NCBI RefSeq assembly: GCF_001905345.1
Contig: NZ_LFBV01000012.1
Location: 1 to 64,000, forward strand
DNA length: 64,000 nucleotides
Origin: Streptomyces uncialis
GTDB taxonomy: Bacteria; Actinomycetota; Actinomycetes; Streptomycetales; Streptomycetaceae
Direction: 5' to 3'
Positions 24,540 through 32,965 of this stretch are shown piece after piece (positions within the stretch are counted from its first letter, which is position 1; every line of letters starts with the position of its first letter). The notes under the pieces were generated by a model. The model ran no database searches. It was not told the origin of the DNA and saw only the letters and a list, made by a program, of their open reading frames with translations. The position numbers and the translations under genes were made by a program.

Positions 24540-25664
24540 GTGGCAGCCAACGACCGGGCAGCGGCTCCCGGAAAGTCCGGCGGGAGCTCCGGTGCCGAGG
24601 GACTGATGCGGGCCGCGCTGAGCGCGGTCGCGCCGGGCACGGCCCTGCGGGACGGCCTGGAGCGCATCCTCCGGGGCAATACCGGAGGGCTGATCGTCCT
24701 CGGTTCCGACAAGAGCGTCGAGGCGATGTGCTCGGGCGGCTTCGTGCTGGACGTCGAGTTCACCGCGACCCGTCTGCGTGAGCTGTGCAAGCTCGACGGC
24801 GGCATCATCATCGACAAGGACATCACCAAGATCGTGCGGGCGGGCGTGCAGCTCGTCCCCGATCCGACGATCCCCACCGAGGAGACGGGCACCCGGCACC
24901 GCACGGCGGACCGGGTCAGCAAGCAGGTCGGTTTCCCGGTGGTGTCGGTGTCGCAGTCGATGCGGCTGATCGCGCTGTACGTCGGCGGTCAGCGGCGGGT
25001 CCTGGAGGACTCGGCGGCGATCCTGTCCCGGGCGAACCAGGCCCTGGCGACGCTGGAGCGGTACAAGCTGCGCCTCGACGAGGTCGCGGGCACCCTGTCG
25101 GCGCTGGAGATCGAGGACCTGGTGACGGTCCGCGACGTCAGCGCGGTCGCGCAGCGGCTGGAGATGGTGCGCCGGATCGCCACGGAGATCGCCGAGTACG
25201 TGGTGGAGCTGGGGACGGACGGCCGTCTCCTCGCCCTCCAGCTGGACGAGCTGATCGCGGGCGTGGAGCCCGAGCGCGAGCTGGTGGTCCGGGACTATGT
25301 GCCCGAGCCCACGGCGAAGCGTTCCCGCACGGTGGACGAGGCGCTGTCCGAGCTGGACGCGCTGACCCACGCCGAGCTGCTCGAACTCTCCACGGTGGCG
25401 CGTGCGCTGGGCTACACCGGTTCACCGGAGGCGCTGGACTCGGCGGTCTCGCCGCGCGGCTTCCGGCTGCTGGCGAAGGTGCCCCGGCTGCCCGGCGCGA
25501 TCATCGACCGGCTGGTCGAGCACTTCGGCGGACTCCAGAAGCTGCTGGCCGCGAGCGTGGACGATCTTCAGGCGGTCGACGGGGTGGGCGAGGCCCGTGC
25601 CCGCAGCGTCCGCGAGGGCCTGTCCCGCCTCGCGGAGTCGTCGATCCTCGAACGCTACGTCTGA
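24540..25664 (+). CDS. disA: DNA integrity scanning diadenylate cyclase (c-di-AMP synthase)
   Basis: 374 aa. Converts two ATP to cyclic di-AMP, a second messenger that in Streptomyces controls osmotic balance and cell-wall hydrolases. The DAC domain occupies about 20-150, with the catalytic motif read here as DGG (86-88) instead of the textbook DGA, and the nucleotide motif RHR (119-121). A helical spine and a C-terminal helix-hairpin-helix DNA-binding domain (VDGVGEARARSVREGL) follow. The GTG start at 24540 has GGAGGAG at good spacing. It lies downstream of radA, probably cotranscribed. A 13-bp minisatellite follows the gene. Confidence 0.96.
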   Translation: MAANDRAAAPGKSGGSSGAEGLMRAALSAVAPGTALRDGLERILRGNTGGLIVLGSDKSVEAMCSGGFVLDVEFTATRLRELCKLDGGIIIDKDITKIVRAGVQLVPDPTIPTEETGTRHRTADRVSKQVGFPVVSVSQSMRLIALYVGGQRRVLEDSAAILSRANQALATLERYKLRLDEVAGTLSALEIEDLVTVRDVSAVAQRLEMVRRIATEIAEYVVELGTDGRLLALQLDELIAGVEPERELVVRDYVPEPTAKRSRTVDEALSELDALTHAELLELSTVARALGYTGSPEALDSAVSPRGFRLLAKVPRLPGAIIDRLVEHFGGLQKLLAASVDDLQAVDGVGEARARSVREGLSRLAESSILERYV

Positions 25665-26214
25665 CCGGTTCGGGCGGGCGCGTGGTTCGGTGGGCGCGTG
25701 GTTCGGCGGGCGCTCCGGGCTGGTCGGCCGTCAGGTTCGGCCGCCGGGTTCGGCCGCCGGGTTCGGCCGCCGGGTTCGGCCGCCGGGTTCGGCCGCCGGG
25801 TTCGGCCGCCGGGTTCGGCCGCCGGGTTCGGCCGCCGGGTTCGGCCGCCGGGTTCGGCCGCCGGGTTCGGCCGCCGGGCGGTTCGGCGGACGACGGTCGG
25901 GCGTCGGCGGTTCGGCGGACGACGGTCGGGCGTCGGCGGTTCGGCGGTCGGTCGACTGACGGTTCGGCGGGCGGCGGTTCGGCACCGTATGGGCGCTTTG
26001 CCGGAAGAGTGGCGTACGGCCCGCGAGGCGGGTTCCCGCCACTTTCCGTCCCGCCCAGGCGTATCCCCGCCCCGGGCGGGCCCCAGAGGCGCCCGGAGCC
26101 GCGATGTCGGTTCCCGGCCGATCTCACGGCCGGTCCCGTTCCGTCGGCCCGGCCGACGGCCCCGTTCCGACGGTCCCGGACTGTCAGGCCCGCCCGGTCC
26201 GCCGGTCCCGGCCG
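25665..26214. repeat. Minisatellite region downstream of disA (11 x 13 bp, 2 x 29 bp)
   Basis: Eleven perfect copies of TTCGGCCGCCGGG fill 25736-25878. They are followed by two identical 29-bp units (25879-25907, 25908-25936) that begin CGGTTCGGCGGACGACGGTC, then a partial third. The 13-bp period is not a multiple of 3, so the array opens all frames and creates spurious long ORFs. 25937-26214 holds no gene: it is a GC-rich region between the convergent disA and a membrane protein gene. Confidence 0.95.
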
Positions 26215-27087
26215 TCAGTCCCGTGTCAGGACGAACGAGGTGCGGGCGGTCGGCAGGCCCGGGGTCTTCGCCTCGACCAGATAGGTACCGGGGGAGACGT
26301 CCCCGGCCGGGGGCGTCGCGCACTTCGGGGCGCTCTGCTCGCGGTCCCACGGGAAGGTGTGGGTCGTCCGGCCGTCGGCGGGCACCCGCACCAGCACGTT
26401 CGCGGAGCGGTCGGGGCAGTGGTCGGAGGCCCAGATGTCCTTGTCGCTGCCCGACTGGGTGATCGTCACCACGGCCCGCTCGGGCCCGAGGTCGAGCTTG
26501 CAGTCGGACGCCGAGGAGTTCTGCGCGACGAGTTCGAGCTTCGGGGTCTGGCCGGGCTCGTAGGTGTTCTGGACGCTGCGCAGCGTCAACCGCATCGATG
26601 TCGGGGCGCAGTTGGGCAGGTTCGATCCGGCGGGCAGCCGGCCGCCCGTGGCCGTACCGCCGTTCGCGGGACCGCCGTTGCCGCCCGTGCCACCCGTGTC
26701 ACCGGAGTCGGCCGGATCGCCGGTGCCGGTCGCGGACGGGGAGCCCGTACCGCCAGTGCCTTCCGTGCCCCCTGAGCCGCCACCCGTTCCGGAGCCCGCG
26801 GAACCCGAGCCGCCGGAGCCCTCCGTGCTGCCCTCGGACTCGTCCCGGCCGCCCGGCTTCTCGCTGATCGCGGGGCCGGACCCGGAGGGACCGGGCGTGA
26901 TGGACTCCACGGGGTTCTTGCTGTTGGAGCCGTCCGCGTCGTCCCCGCCGCCGCCGTCACCTCCGCGTGAGCTCACGATCCACACGACGAGCAGCGCCAG
27001 CAGGGCGGCCATGATCAGCAGAAGGCCCCTCCGCCGCCAGTAGATGCTGGAGGGAAGCGGCCCGATCGGATTGCGCAGAGATCCCAC
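26215..27087 (-). CDS. Membrane-anchored protein with exterior Ig-like domain, function unknown
   Basis: 290 aa from GTG 27087. A short basic cytoplasmic N-terminus (YWRRR) precedes one TM helix (about 22-41, LLLIMAALLALLVVWIV). A roughly 110-residue Gly/Ser/Thr-rich linker and then a folded exterior domain follow, with four Cys (NCAPTS, DCKLDL, HCPDRS, KCATPP) that may pair. The last domain looks like a beta-sandwich of the DUF4232/BsuPI kind, by pattern only. No Shine-Dalgarno; TACAGT is 7 nt before the GTG (leaderless candidate). It is divergent from the PAP2 phosphatase gene. Confidence 0.75.
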   Translation of the reverse strand: MGSLRNPIGPLPSSIYWRRRGLLLIMAALLALLVVWIVSSRGGDGGGGDDADGSNSKNPVESITPGPSGSGPAISEKPGGRDESEGSTEGSGGSGSAGSGTGGGSGGTEGTGGTGSPSATGTGDPADSGDTGGTGGNGGPANGGTATGGRLPAGSNLPNCAPTSMRLTLRSVQNTYEPGQTPKLELVAQNSSASDCKLDLGPERAVVTITQSGSDKDIWASDHCPDRSANVLVRVPADGRTTHTFPWDREQSAPKCATPPAGDVSPGTYLVEAKTPGLPTARTSFVLTRD

Positions 27088-27272
27088 GGCGGCAACTGTA
27101 CGAGAGATCGGCCTCTTCTCCCGCCCCACCCGCCGCCCCTGAGGCAACTTTTCCGGATCATCATCCCGGAGACGGTCCGTCAGCGCCCTTCGTACCCCTG
27201 TCTTTCGTCAGGTCCGGGAGCTGACGACTGCGGGGTGTGACCGTTGGGGGCCGTTCCGTACGGTCCGTGACC

Positions 27273-27875
27273 ATGACGTATGCCGATGACGAGTGGTACC
27301 GGGACATCACCTCCTTCGCACGGGACTCCCCCTCTTGGCTCCAACTCACCGCGGAAATAGGCACGGAGGCGGGAATCCTCGTCTTCGGACTGCTGTTCGT
27401 GGCCGCCTGGTGGCGGGTCCGCGGGGGTGATCCGCGTGCGGTGGCGGTGGCCTGCCTCGCGCCGGTCGCGACGGCCGTCGCCTATGTGGTCAGTGAGGTC
27501 CTGAAGACGTTCTTCGACCAGGACCGGCCCTGCCGGACGGTGGCGGGCGCGGTCGCGCCGCTGGTGGAGTGCCCGGAGGCGGGTGACTGGTCGTTCCCCA
27601 GCAATCACGCGACGATCGCGGGCGCGTCGGCGGTGACGGTGGCCCTGGCCTGGCGGGCCATGGTCTGGCTCACGGTCCCGCTGGCCCTGCTGCTGGCGTT
27701 CTCCCGGGTCTTCGTGGGCGTGCACTTTCCGCATGATGTGGCGGTCGGGCTGCTGCTCGGCGCGGCCGTCGGACTGCTGGCCGTCCGGGCGGGCACCGGC
27801 CCCGCGACGCGGGTGCTCAGCGCCGGACGGCACCGGCGTGGGCAGCGCACCCGTGGGCGACGCACCCGTGGCTGA
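27273..27875 (+). CDS. PAP2-family membrane phosphatase
   Basis: 200 aa. The three PAP2 signatures are visible: KTFFDQDRP (KX6RP), PSNHAT (PSGH variant with Asn for Gly) and SRVFVGVHFPHDV (SRX5HX3D). About five TM segments. Members dephosphorylate lipid phosphates such as undecaprenyl pyrophosphate or phosphatidic acid; the exact lipid is unknown. The start ATG at 27273 has TACGGT 8 nt upstream and no Shine-Dalgarno; GTG 27267 is an in-frame alternative. The C-terminal tail is basic (GRHRRGQRTRGRRTRG). It is convergent with the response-regulator gene. Confidence 0.88.
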   Translation: MTYADDEWYRDITSFARDSPSWLQLTAEIGTEAGILVFGLLFVAAWWRVRGGDPRAVAVACLAPVATAVAYVVSEVLKTFFDQDRPCRTVAGAVAPLVECPEAGDWSFPSNHATIAGASAVTVALAWRAMVWLTVPLALLLAFSRVFVGVHFPHDVAVGLLLGAAVGLLAVRAGTGPATRVLSAGRHRRGQRTRGRRTRG

Positions 27876-27930
27876 GTCCGGCCGGAGCCCAGAAGTCAGG
27901 GCCCGGGCCGGGCTTCACCACCTCACCGCG

Positions 27931-28626
27931 TCACCGAACGCCACGCCCCGGTGCCGCCGCCCCGTCCTTCGCCGTCAGACCCGCCTCGTACGCCACGATC
28001 GCCGCCTGTACGCGGTTCCTGACGGATAGCCGGTCCAGGATGGCGCTCACATACGCCTTCACCGTGCCCTCCACGAGGTGCAGCCGACGGGCTATCTCCG
28101 GGTTGGACAGCCCCGCGCCGACGAGGGCGAGCACCTCGCGTTCCCTCGGGGTGAGGGTGCCGGTACGGGTGCGGGCGGCCGTGGCGCGGCCGAGCCGTTC
28201 CGCGCCGAGGTTGTCGATGACATGACGGGCGACCTTCGGCGAGAGGAAGGCGGCACCGTCCGCCACCGCCCGTACCCCCGCGATGAGTTCGTCGGGGTCA
28301 CCGGACTTCAGCAGGAATCCGGTGGCCCCGCCGCCCAGGGCACGGGCGACGTACGCGTCCTCGGAGAACGTCGTGAGCATCGCGACGGCCGTACCCGGCA
28401 CGGTCCGCAGGATCTCCTCGGCGGCGGCGAGGCCGTCGAGCCGCGGCATACGGATGTCGAGGAGCACCACATCGGGCCGGTGCGCCTGCGTCAGCCGGAC
28501 CGCCTCATGGCCGTCCCCCGCCTCCGCGACGACCGCGATGCCGTCGTCGGCGGCGAGGATCGCCCGGACCCCCGCGCGGATCATCGCCTCGTCGTCGGCG
28601 AGAAGTACCCGGATCGGCCTGTTCAC
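27931..28626 (-). CDS. LuxR/NarL-type response regulator
   Basis: 231 aa. Receiver domain with acidic pocket ADDE (10-13), phospho-acceptor Asp57 (VVLLDIRMP), and Thr and Lys in MLTTFSE and FLLKSG. A C-terminal LuxR helix-turn-helix follows (LTPREREVLALVGAGLSNPE). The GTG start at 28626 overlaps the stop of the histidine kinase gene (GTGA), so the two are coupled and form one two-component system. Target genes are not evident. Confidence 0.93.
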   Translation of the reverse strand: MNRPIRVLLADDEAMIRAGVRAILAADDGIAVVAEAGDGHEAVRLTQAHRPDVVLLDIRMPRLDGLAAAEEILRTVPGTAVAMLTTFSEDAYVARALGGGATGFLLKSGDPDELIAGVRAVADGAAFLSPKVARHVIDNLGAERLGRATAARTRTGTLTPREREVLALVGAGLSNPEIARRLHLVEGTVKAYVSAILDRLSVRNRVQAAIVAYEAGLTAKDGAAAPGRGVR

Positions 28627-30512
28627 CGCACACCTCCTGATGACGCGCCCGGCAGCCGGGCGCCGTGGTCCGGGGCGGGCCCGGCGCGTCCGGTCGTGGC
28701 CCTCGGCACCACGTCCTTCGCGATCAGTACGCCGTCCCCGTCGAAGCAGAGCCTGAAGTAGGGGACGGTGGTGAAGAGTTCCCCGTCGGCGCGGTAGTAG
28801 CGGCACTCGTCGGCCCCGGCGGGAACGGCGGGCGCCCGGTCCCGCGGCGGGTCGGGCACGGCCCGCTCCGGCAGTTCGGCGCGCAGCGCGTCCAGGGTGG
28901 TCCCCGGGCGCAGACCGGCGTACACGGAAGGGGCGAGGACGGTGCGGGCCTCGGCGTAGGCGTACCAGGCGAGCGCGCCGCCCAGGAACACGGCCCCGGC
29001 GGCCGGTACGGCGACGACGGCGGGCAGCGTACGACGGGGCGGGCGGACGGACGCGGTCACCGCACCTGCGGGGGACCGGGCCGCGCCGACCGGGCCCGAG
29101 GCCGGTTCGACGTTCGGGCCGGGAGTCGGTTCAGGGGTCGGGCCGGGAGCCGGGTGTCCCGGTATGCGGGCGTGGACCCGGAAGTCCGTACCGTGGCGGC
29201 CCGCCTCGAAGGTGCCGCCGAGCGCGGTGACCCGCGCGCGCAGGCCGGGCAGCCCAAAGCCGCCCGGGACCGTGACGGGCGCGTCCCGGGGCGGACCGCT
29301 GACGACGGTGACGGTCGTGCCCAGCGGGTCCCGCACGGCACACACCGTCACGGGCGCGCCCGGGGCGTGTTTGGCGGCGTTGGTGAGTGCTTCCTGGACG
29401 ACACCGCGGGCGACCTGCTCCGCGAGCGGCGACGGGACATCGGGTCCCTCGCCCGCGGACCCGTACGCGCGCGGAGCACCGGCTTCCTCGCCGGGGGTTC
29501 GGGGATGTCTCCGCGCAGCCCCGTACGCGCGCGGAACACCGTCCTCACCCCGAACCGCCGGTCCGACCGGAGCCCCCGGAGCCGCCGTAACCCCCGTAAC
29601 CCCCGGCGGCGGCTCCGGGTCCGGCACCGCGTCCACCATCCGTACGGGCATGCCCGAGGCCGCGGCGCGGCGGACCAGGGACGCGACGCTGTCGGTGGGC
29701 ACGGGGGTCAGCGGCAGGGGTTCGTCCGGCTCGCGGAGCACGCCGATGATGGCGTGCAGCCGGTCGGTGGCCTCCGCGGCGGCCGACCGCAGCTCGGCGG
29801 TGGCCGCGCGGTGCCGGGGCGGGAGGTCCCGCGCGACCTGGAGCGCTCCCGCGCGCAGCGCGATCAGGCTCAGCTCGTGCCCCAGCGAGTCGTGCATGTC
29901 CTGTGCGATCCGGGCCCGCTCACGCAGCCGCGCGCGGTCCGCGACGATGCGCTGCTCCCGTTCGAGCTGCTGCGCGCGGGCCCATCCGGCCTCGGCGAGT
30001 GCCCGGCCCTGCCGCCGGTTCCGCCCGCCGAGCCAGGGGAGGACCACGACGAACAGCAGGGCGGCGACGAGTACGAGGGCCTCGGTCACCGGGTCGACGT
30101 TCCGTACCGCGATCCTGGCGCCCCCGAGGGCCAGCAGCGCGCCGAAGGCGGCGAGCGCGGGCCCGGTACGGTCCGCCCACAAGCCCATGAGCAGCGCGAA
30201 CGCCGCCAGCGAGGGCCCGAAGGCGGCCGTGAGGAGGGCCGGGGCGGCGGCTGCGACGGACAGCGACGCCACCAGCAGGAACGCGGTCACCGGACGGGCC
30301 CGGCGCAGCACGGCGGCCACGGCCAGCACGACGAGCGCGCCGGTCTGCTGCCACCAGGGGCGCGGTTCGTCGAACCCGAGCGGGTCGGCCACCAGCACGG
30401 GGACGGCGAGTACCGCCCACAGCCCGACCGCCGCCCACCCCGCGTCCCGTACCCGCCCCATGTCCCGTACCCGCCACGCCCGGCCCGGCGCGCCCGGCCC
30501 ATCCGCGCTCAT
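28623..30512 (-). CDS. Sensor histidine kinase with extra C-terminal exterior domain
   Basis: 629 aa. Several N-terminal TM segments (about 24-170) precede HisKA_3 with His207 (AQDMHDSLGHELS). An unusual linker with PRAYG repeats (about 300-358) lies before the ATPase domain (N box EALTNAAKHA, 374-383; G box GGFGLPGLRARV). After a Pro-rich spacer another TM helix (about 496-519) leads to an exterior domain (525-604) with two Cys (570, 589), by eye like a SmpA/BamE-type fold (LRPGTTLDALRAEL, CFDGDGVLIAKDVV). The start ATG 30512 has only a weak G-rich ribosome site. It pairs with the downstream response regulator. Confidence 0.88.
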   Translation of the reverse strand: MSADGPGAPGRAWRVRDMGRVRDAGWAAVGLWAVLAVPVLVADPLGFDEPRPWWQQTGALVVLAVAAVLRRARPVTAFLLVASLSVAAAAPALLTAAFGPSLAAFALLMGLWADRTGPALAAFGALLALGGARIAVRNVDPVTEALVLVAALLFVVVLPWLGGRNRRQGRALAEAGWARAQQLEREQRIVADRARLRERARIAQDMHDSLGHELSLIALRAGALQVARDLPPRHRAATAELRSAAAEATDRLHAIIGVLREPDEPLPLTPVPTDSVASLVRRAAASGMPVRMVDAVPDPEPPPGVTGVTAAPGAPVGPAVRGEDGVPRAYGAARRHPRTPGEEAGAPRAYGSAGEGPDVPSPLAEQVARGVVQEALTNAAKHAPGAPVTVCAVRDPLGTTVTVVSGPPRDAPVTVPGGFGLPGLRARVTALGGTFEAGRHGTDFRVHARIPGHPAPGPTPEPTPGPNVEPASGPVGAARSPAGAVTASVRPPRRTLPAVVAVPAAGAVFLGGALAWYAYAEARTVLAPSVYAGLRPGTTLDALRAELPERAVPDPPRDRAPAVPAGADECRYYRADGELFTTVPYFRLCFDGDGVLIAKDVVPRATTGRAGPAPDHGARLPGASSGGVR

Positions 30513-30918
30513 ACCGCCCCGACCCCTTCCCCGCTTCCCGTCCCCCTCCAAGGTGCCACCCCCCACTGACAGCCCGCCGCGCGACGCTACCGCCCCGCAC
30601 CCGCCCGCCACCCCTGCCGATCGTCACCCCTTTCCGCCCCGGCCCCGGCCCGGCACCCGCCTCGCCCGGGCCCCGACCGGCCGGAACCCCGTCGCGGACC
30701 CGCCCACCCACGGACACCCCGCCCGCGAACCCGGCCCCGGGCCACGGCCGCGAACCCCGCCCCGGGCACCCCGCCGCGGACCCGTGGACGCCCGCCCCGC
30801 CCGGGCGCCCAGCCGCCCGCCAGGCCGTCCGGCCGCCGTCATGGGCGGGCCCCGACCCGCCCTCGCTCGGCGTCATGCCCCCCTCGGCCCGCACACCCGT
30901 GGGAGGATCGCCCGTGCC
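30513..30918. other. Intergenic region between histidine kinase and mutY
   Basis: 406 bp between divergent genes, very C-rich on the plus strand, with repeated CCCGGCCCC-like blocks. No gene, hairpin or clear promoter could be read. Confidence 0.5.
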
Positions 30919-31857
30919 ATGACTGTGCCGACGAAGCCCACGCCCCGTACCCCCGAACCCCGTGCCGCCGAGGCCCTCCCTTCCCTTCCCGCCCTGCACG
31001 AACCCGTGATCTCGTGGTTCGAGGACCACGCGCGCGACCTGCCGTGGCGGCGCCCCGAGGCGGGCCCCTGGGGTGTGATGGTCAGCGAGTTCATGCTCCA
31101 GCAGACCCCGGTCAGCCGGGTGCTGCCCGTCTACGAGCAGTGGCTGGCCCGCTGGCCGCGCCCCGCCGATCTGGCCAAGGAACCCTCCGGTGAGGCGGTC
31201 CGCGCGTGGGGCCGGCTCGGCTACCCGCGCCGCGCGCTGCGCCTGCACGGCGCGGCGACGGCCATAACGGAGCGGCACGGCGGCGATGTGCCCGCCGAGC
31301 ACGCCCAGCTCCTCGCGCTGCCCGGGATCGGTGAGTACACGGCCGCCGCCGTGGCGTCGTTCGCGTACGGACAGCGGCACGCCGTCCTCGACACCAATGT
31401 GCGCCGGGTCATCGCCCGCGCGGTGGCCGGGACGCAGTACCCGCCGAACGCGACGACCGCCGCCGAACGCAAGCTCGCCCGCGCGCTGCTGCCCGACGAG
31501 GAGAGCACCGCCGCCCGGTGGGCCGCCGCGTCGATGGAGCTGGGCGCGCTGCTGTGCACGGCCCGGGGCGAGCGCTGCGACCGCTGCCCGATCGCGTCGC
31601 TGTGCGCGTGGCGGCTGGCGGGCAAGCCCGAGCACCAGGGACCGCCCCGGCGCGCGCAGACGTACGCGGGGACGGACCGGCAGGTGCGGGGCAAGCTGCT
31701 CGCGGTGCTGCGGGAGGCCACGGCCCCGGTGCCGCAGACGGTGCTGAACCGGGTGTGGGACGAACCGGTGCAGCGGGCCCGCGCGCTCGACGGACTCGTC
31801 TCGGACGGCCTGGTGGAGCCGCTGGCGGGCGGCCTGTACCGGCTCCCGCACTCCTGA
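30919..31857 (+). CDS. mutY: A/G-specific adenine glycosylase
   Basis: 312 aa. Removes adenine mispaired with 8-oxoguanine, preventing G-to-T mutations, an important task in a GC-rich genome. The HhH-GPD core has catalytic-Glu region SEFMLQQTPVSR and hairpin LPGIGEYTAAAVASFAYG. The [4Fe-4S] loop is C-x6-C-x2-C-x5-C in CTARGERCDRCPIASLC. The C-terminal part that recognises 8-oxoG is reduced to about 80 residues rather than a full NUDIX-like domain, as in other actinobacterial MutY. ATG 30919 follows GGGAGGA (about 11 nt). Confidence 0.95.
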   Translation: MTVPTKPTPRTPEPRAAEALPSLPALHEPVISWFEDHARDLPWRRPEAGPWGVMVSEFMLQQTPVSRVLPVYEQWLARWPRPADLAKEPSGEAVRAWGRLGYPRRALRLHGAATAITERHGGDVPAEHAQLLALPGIGEYTAAAVASFAYGQRHAVLDTNVRRVIARAVAGTQYPPNATTAAERKLARALLPDEESTAARWAAASMELGALLCTARGERCDRCPIASLCAWRLAGKPEHQGPPRRAQTYAGTDRQVRGKLLAVLREATAPVPQTVLNRVWDEPVQRARALDGLVSDGLVEPLAGGLYRLPHS

Positions 31858-31881
31858 CGCCCCGTCACCACCGCACGACGA

Positions 31882-31910
31882 CGGCCCCGGTGGCCCACCC
31901 ACCGGGGCCG
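31882..31910 (+). terminator. Terminator after mutY
   Basis: Perfect 12-bp stem (CGGCCCCGGTGG at 31882-31893, complement at 31899-31910) with a 5-nt loop, 24 bp after the mutY stop codon. No T-run. Confidence 0.75.
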
Positions 31911-32425
31911 CCCCATGTCCGGCCCACGCCCACCCCGCGCCTGGCCCGACTCCCCCGACTCCCCCGGCCCCTGGGCAGCCGGCCAGCCCGGACATCCGGC
32001 AGCCCGGCCACCCCGGACATCCGGACGCCCAGGCACCCACGCACCCACGCACCGGCACCCCGCGCACCCATGACGCGCCCCGGCGCGCGTCCCGGTGCCA
32101 CCGTCGGACGCGCCCCGTACGCCCCCGGCGGTGATCACCCCTGGCCCTCCGCACGTCCCCGGTACGTCACGCGTGTCCCTCCCCGTACATCCGGTGACGC
32201 CCCGTCCGTCACCTCGACGGCGCGACCAATCGCCCCAAACCCGGCTTAAATTCCAGCGGCCCTACCCCTTTCCTATATCTGTTACACAACCGACGGACAG
32301 CCGTGCGTCCCCCGCGTGCTGGCCCGCACAGTGCCGTGACAACTGCTCCGTACCTTCAGTTCTGTGCCGGTGAGGCACACACGGGAAGACGGCGGCCGGG
32401 GGGCCGGATCGGAGGCGACGGGGAC
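31911..32425 (+). promoter_or_regulatory. Upstream region of sigE
   Basis: 515 bp without a gene. The first 300 bp are Pro-codon-like C-rich sequence with short repeats (ACGCACCCACGCACC). From about 32240 the DNA becomes much less GC-rich (CTTAAATTCC, CCTATATCTGTTACAC), which suggests a regulated promoter. TACCTT (32351-32356) is a possible -10. In S. coelicolor sigE transcription depends on CseB, so its binding site should lie here; I could not identify it. Confidence 0.5.
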
Positions 32426-32965
32426 ATGGCGCAGGGAGAGGTGCTCGAATTCGAGGAGTACGTCCGCACACGGCAGGACGCCCTGCTGCGCAGTGCCCGA
32501 CGGCTGGTTCCCGACCCGGTGGAGGCCCAGGACCTGCTCCAGACCGCGCTGGTGCGCACGTACGGCCGCTGGGACGGCATAGCGGACAAGCGGCTGGCCG
32601 ACGCGTATCTGCGCCGCGTGATGATCAATACGCGGACGGAGTGGTGGCGCGCCCGCAAGCTGGAGGAAGTGCCCACCGAGCAGCTCCCGGAGCCCTGTGT
32701 CGAGGACTCCACCGAACAGCACGCCGACCGCGCCCTGCTGATGGACATCATGAAGGTGCTCGCTCCGAAGCAACGCAGTGTCGTCGTGCTGCGACACTGG
32801 GAGCAGATGTCCACGGAGGAGACGGCCGCCGCCCTCGGCATGTCGGCCGGTACGGTCAAGAGCACGCTGCACCGGGCACTCGCACGGCTCCGGCAGGAGT
32901 TGGAGAGCCGGGACCTGGACGCACGCGCGCTCGAACGTGAGGAGCGGGAGCGTTGCGCGGCGTAG
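32426..32965 (+). CDS. sigE: ECF sigma factor SigE (cell-envelope stress)
   Basis: 179 aa. Group IV (ECF) sigma factor that redirects RNA polymerase to cell-wall maintenance genes when the envelope is damaged. Region 2 (LLRSARRLVPDPVEAQDLLQ, TEWWRARKLEE) and region 4 (STEETAAALGMSAGTVKSTL) are complete, and the protein is close to S. coelicolor SigE as I recall it. The start ATG 32426 has GGAGG about 10 nt upstream. First gene of sigE-cseA-cseB-cseC. No anti-sigma partner is present; in this system control is at transcription by CseB/CseC. Confidence 0.96.
   Translation: MAQGEVLEFEEYVRTRQDALLRSARRLVPDPVEAQDLLQTALVRTYGRWDGIADKRLADAYLRRVMINTRTEWWRARKLEEVPTEQLPEPCVEDSTEQHADRALLMDIMKVLAPKQRSVVVLRHWEQMSTEETAAALGMSAGTVKSTLHRALARLRQELESRDLDARALEREERERCAA

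Noticed and set aside
25736..26350. Several long frames made of repeated arginine, proline and glycine through the 13-bp array
   Set aside because: The 13-bp unit opens all three frames on both strands, so long frames there are artefacts; no start signal or conserved domain.
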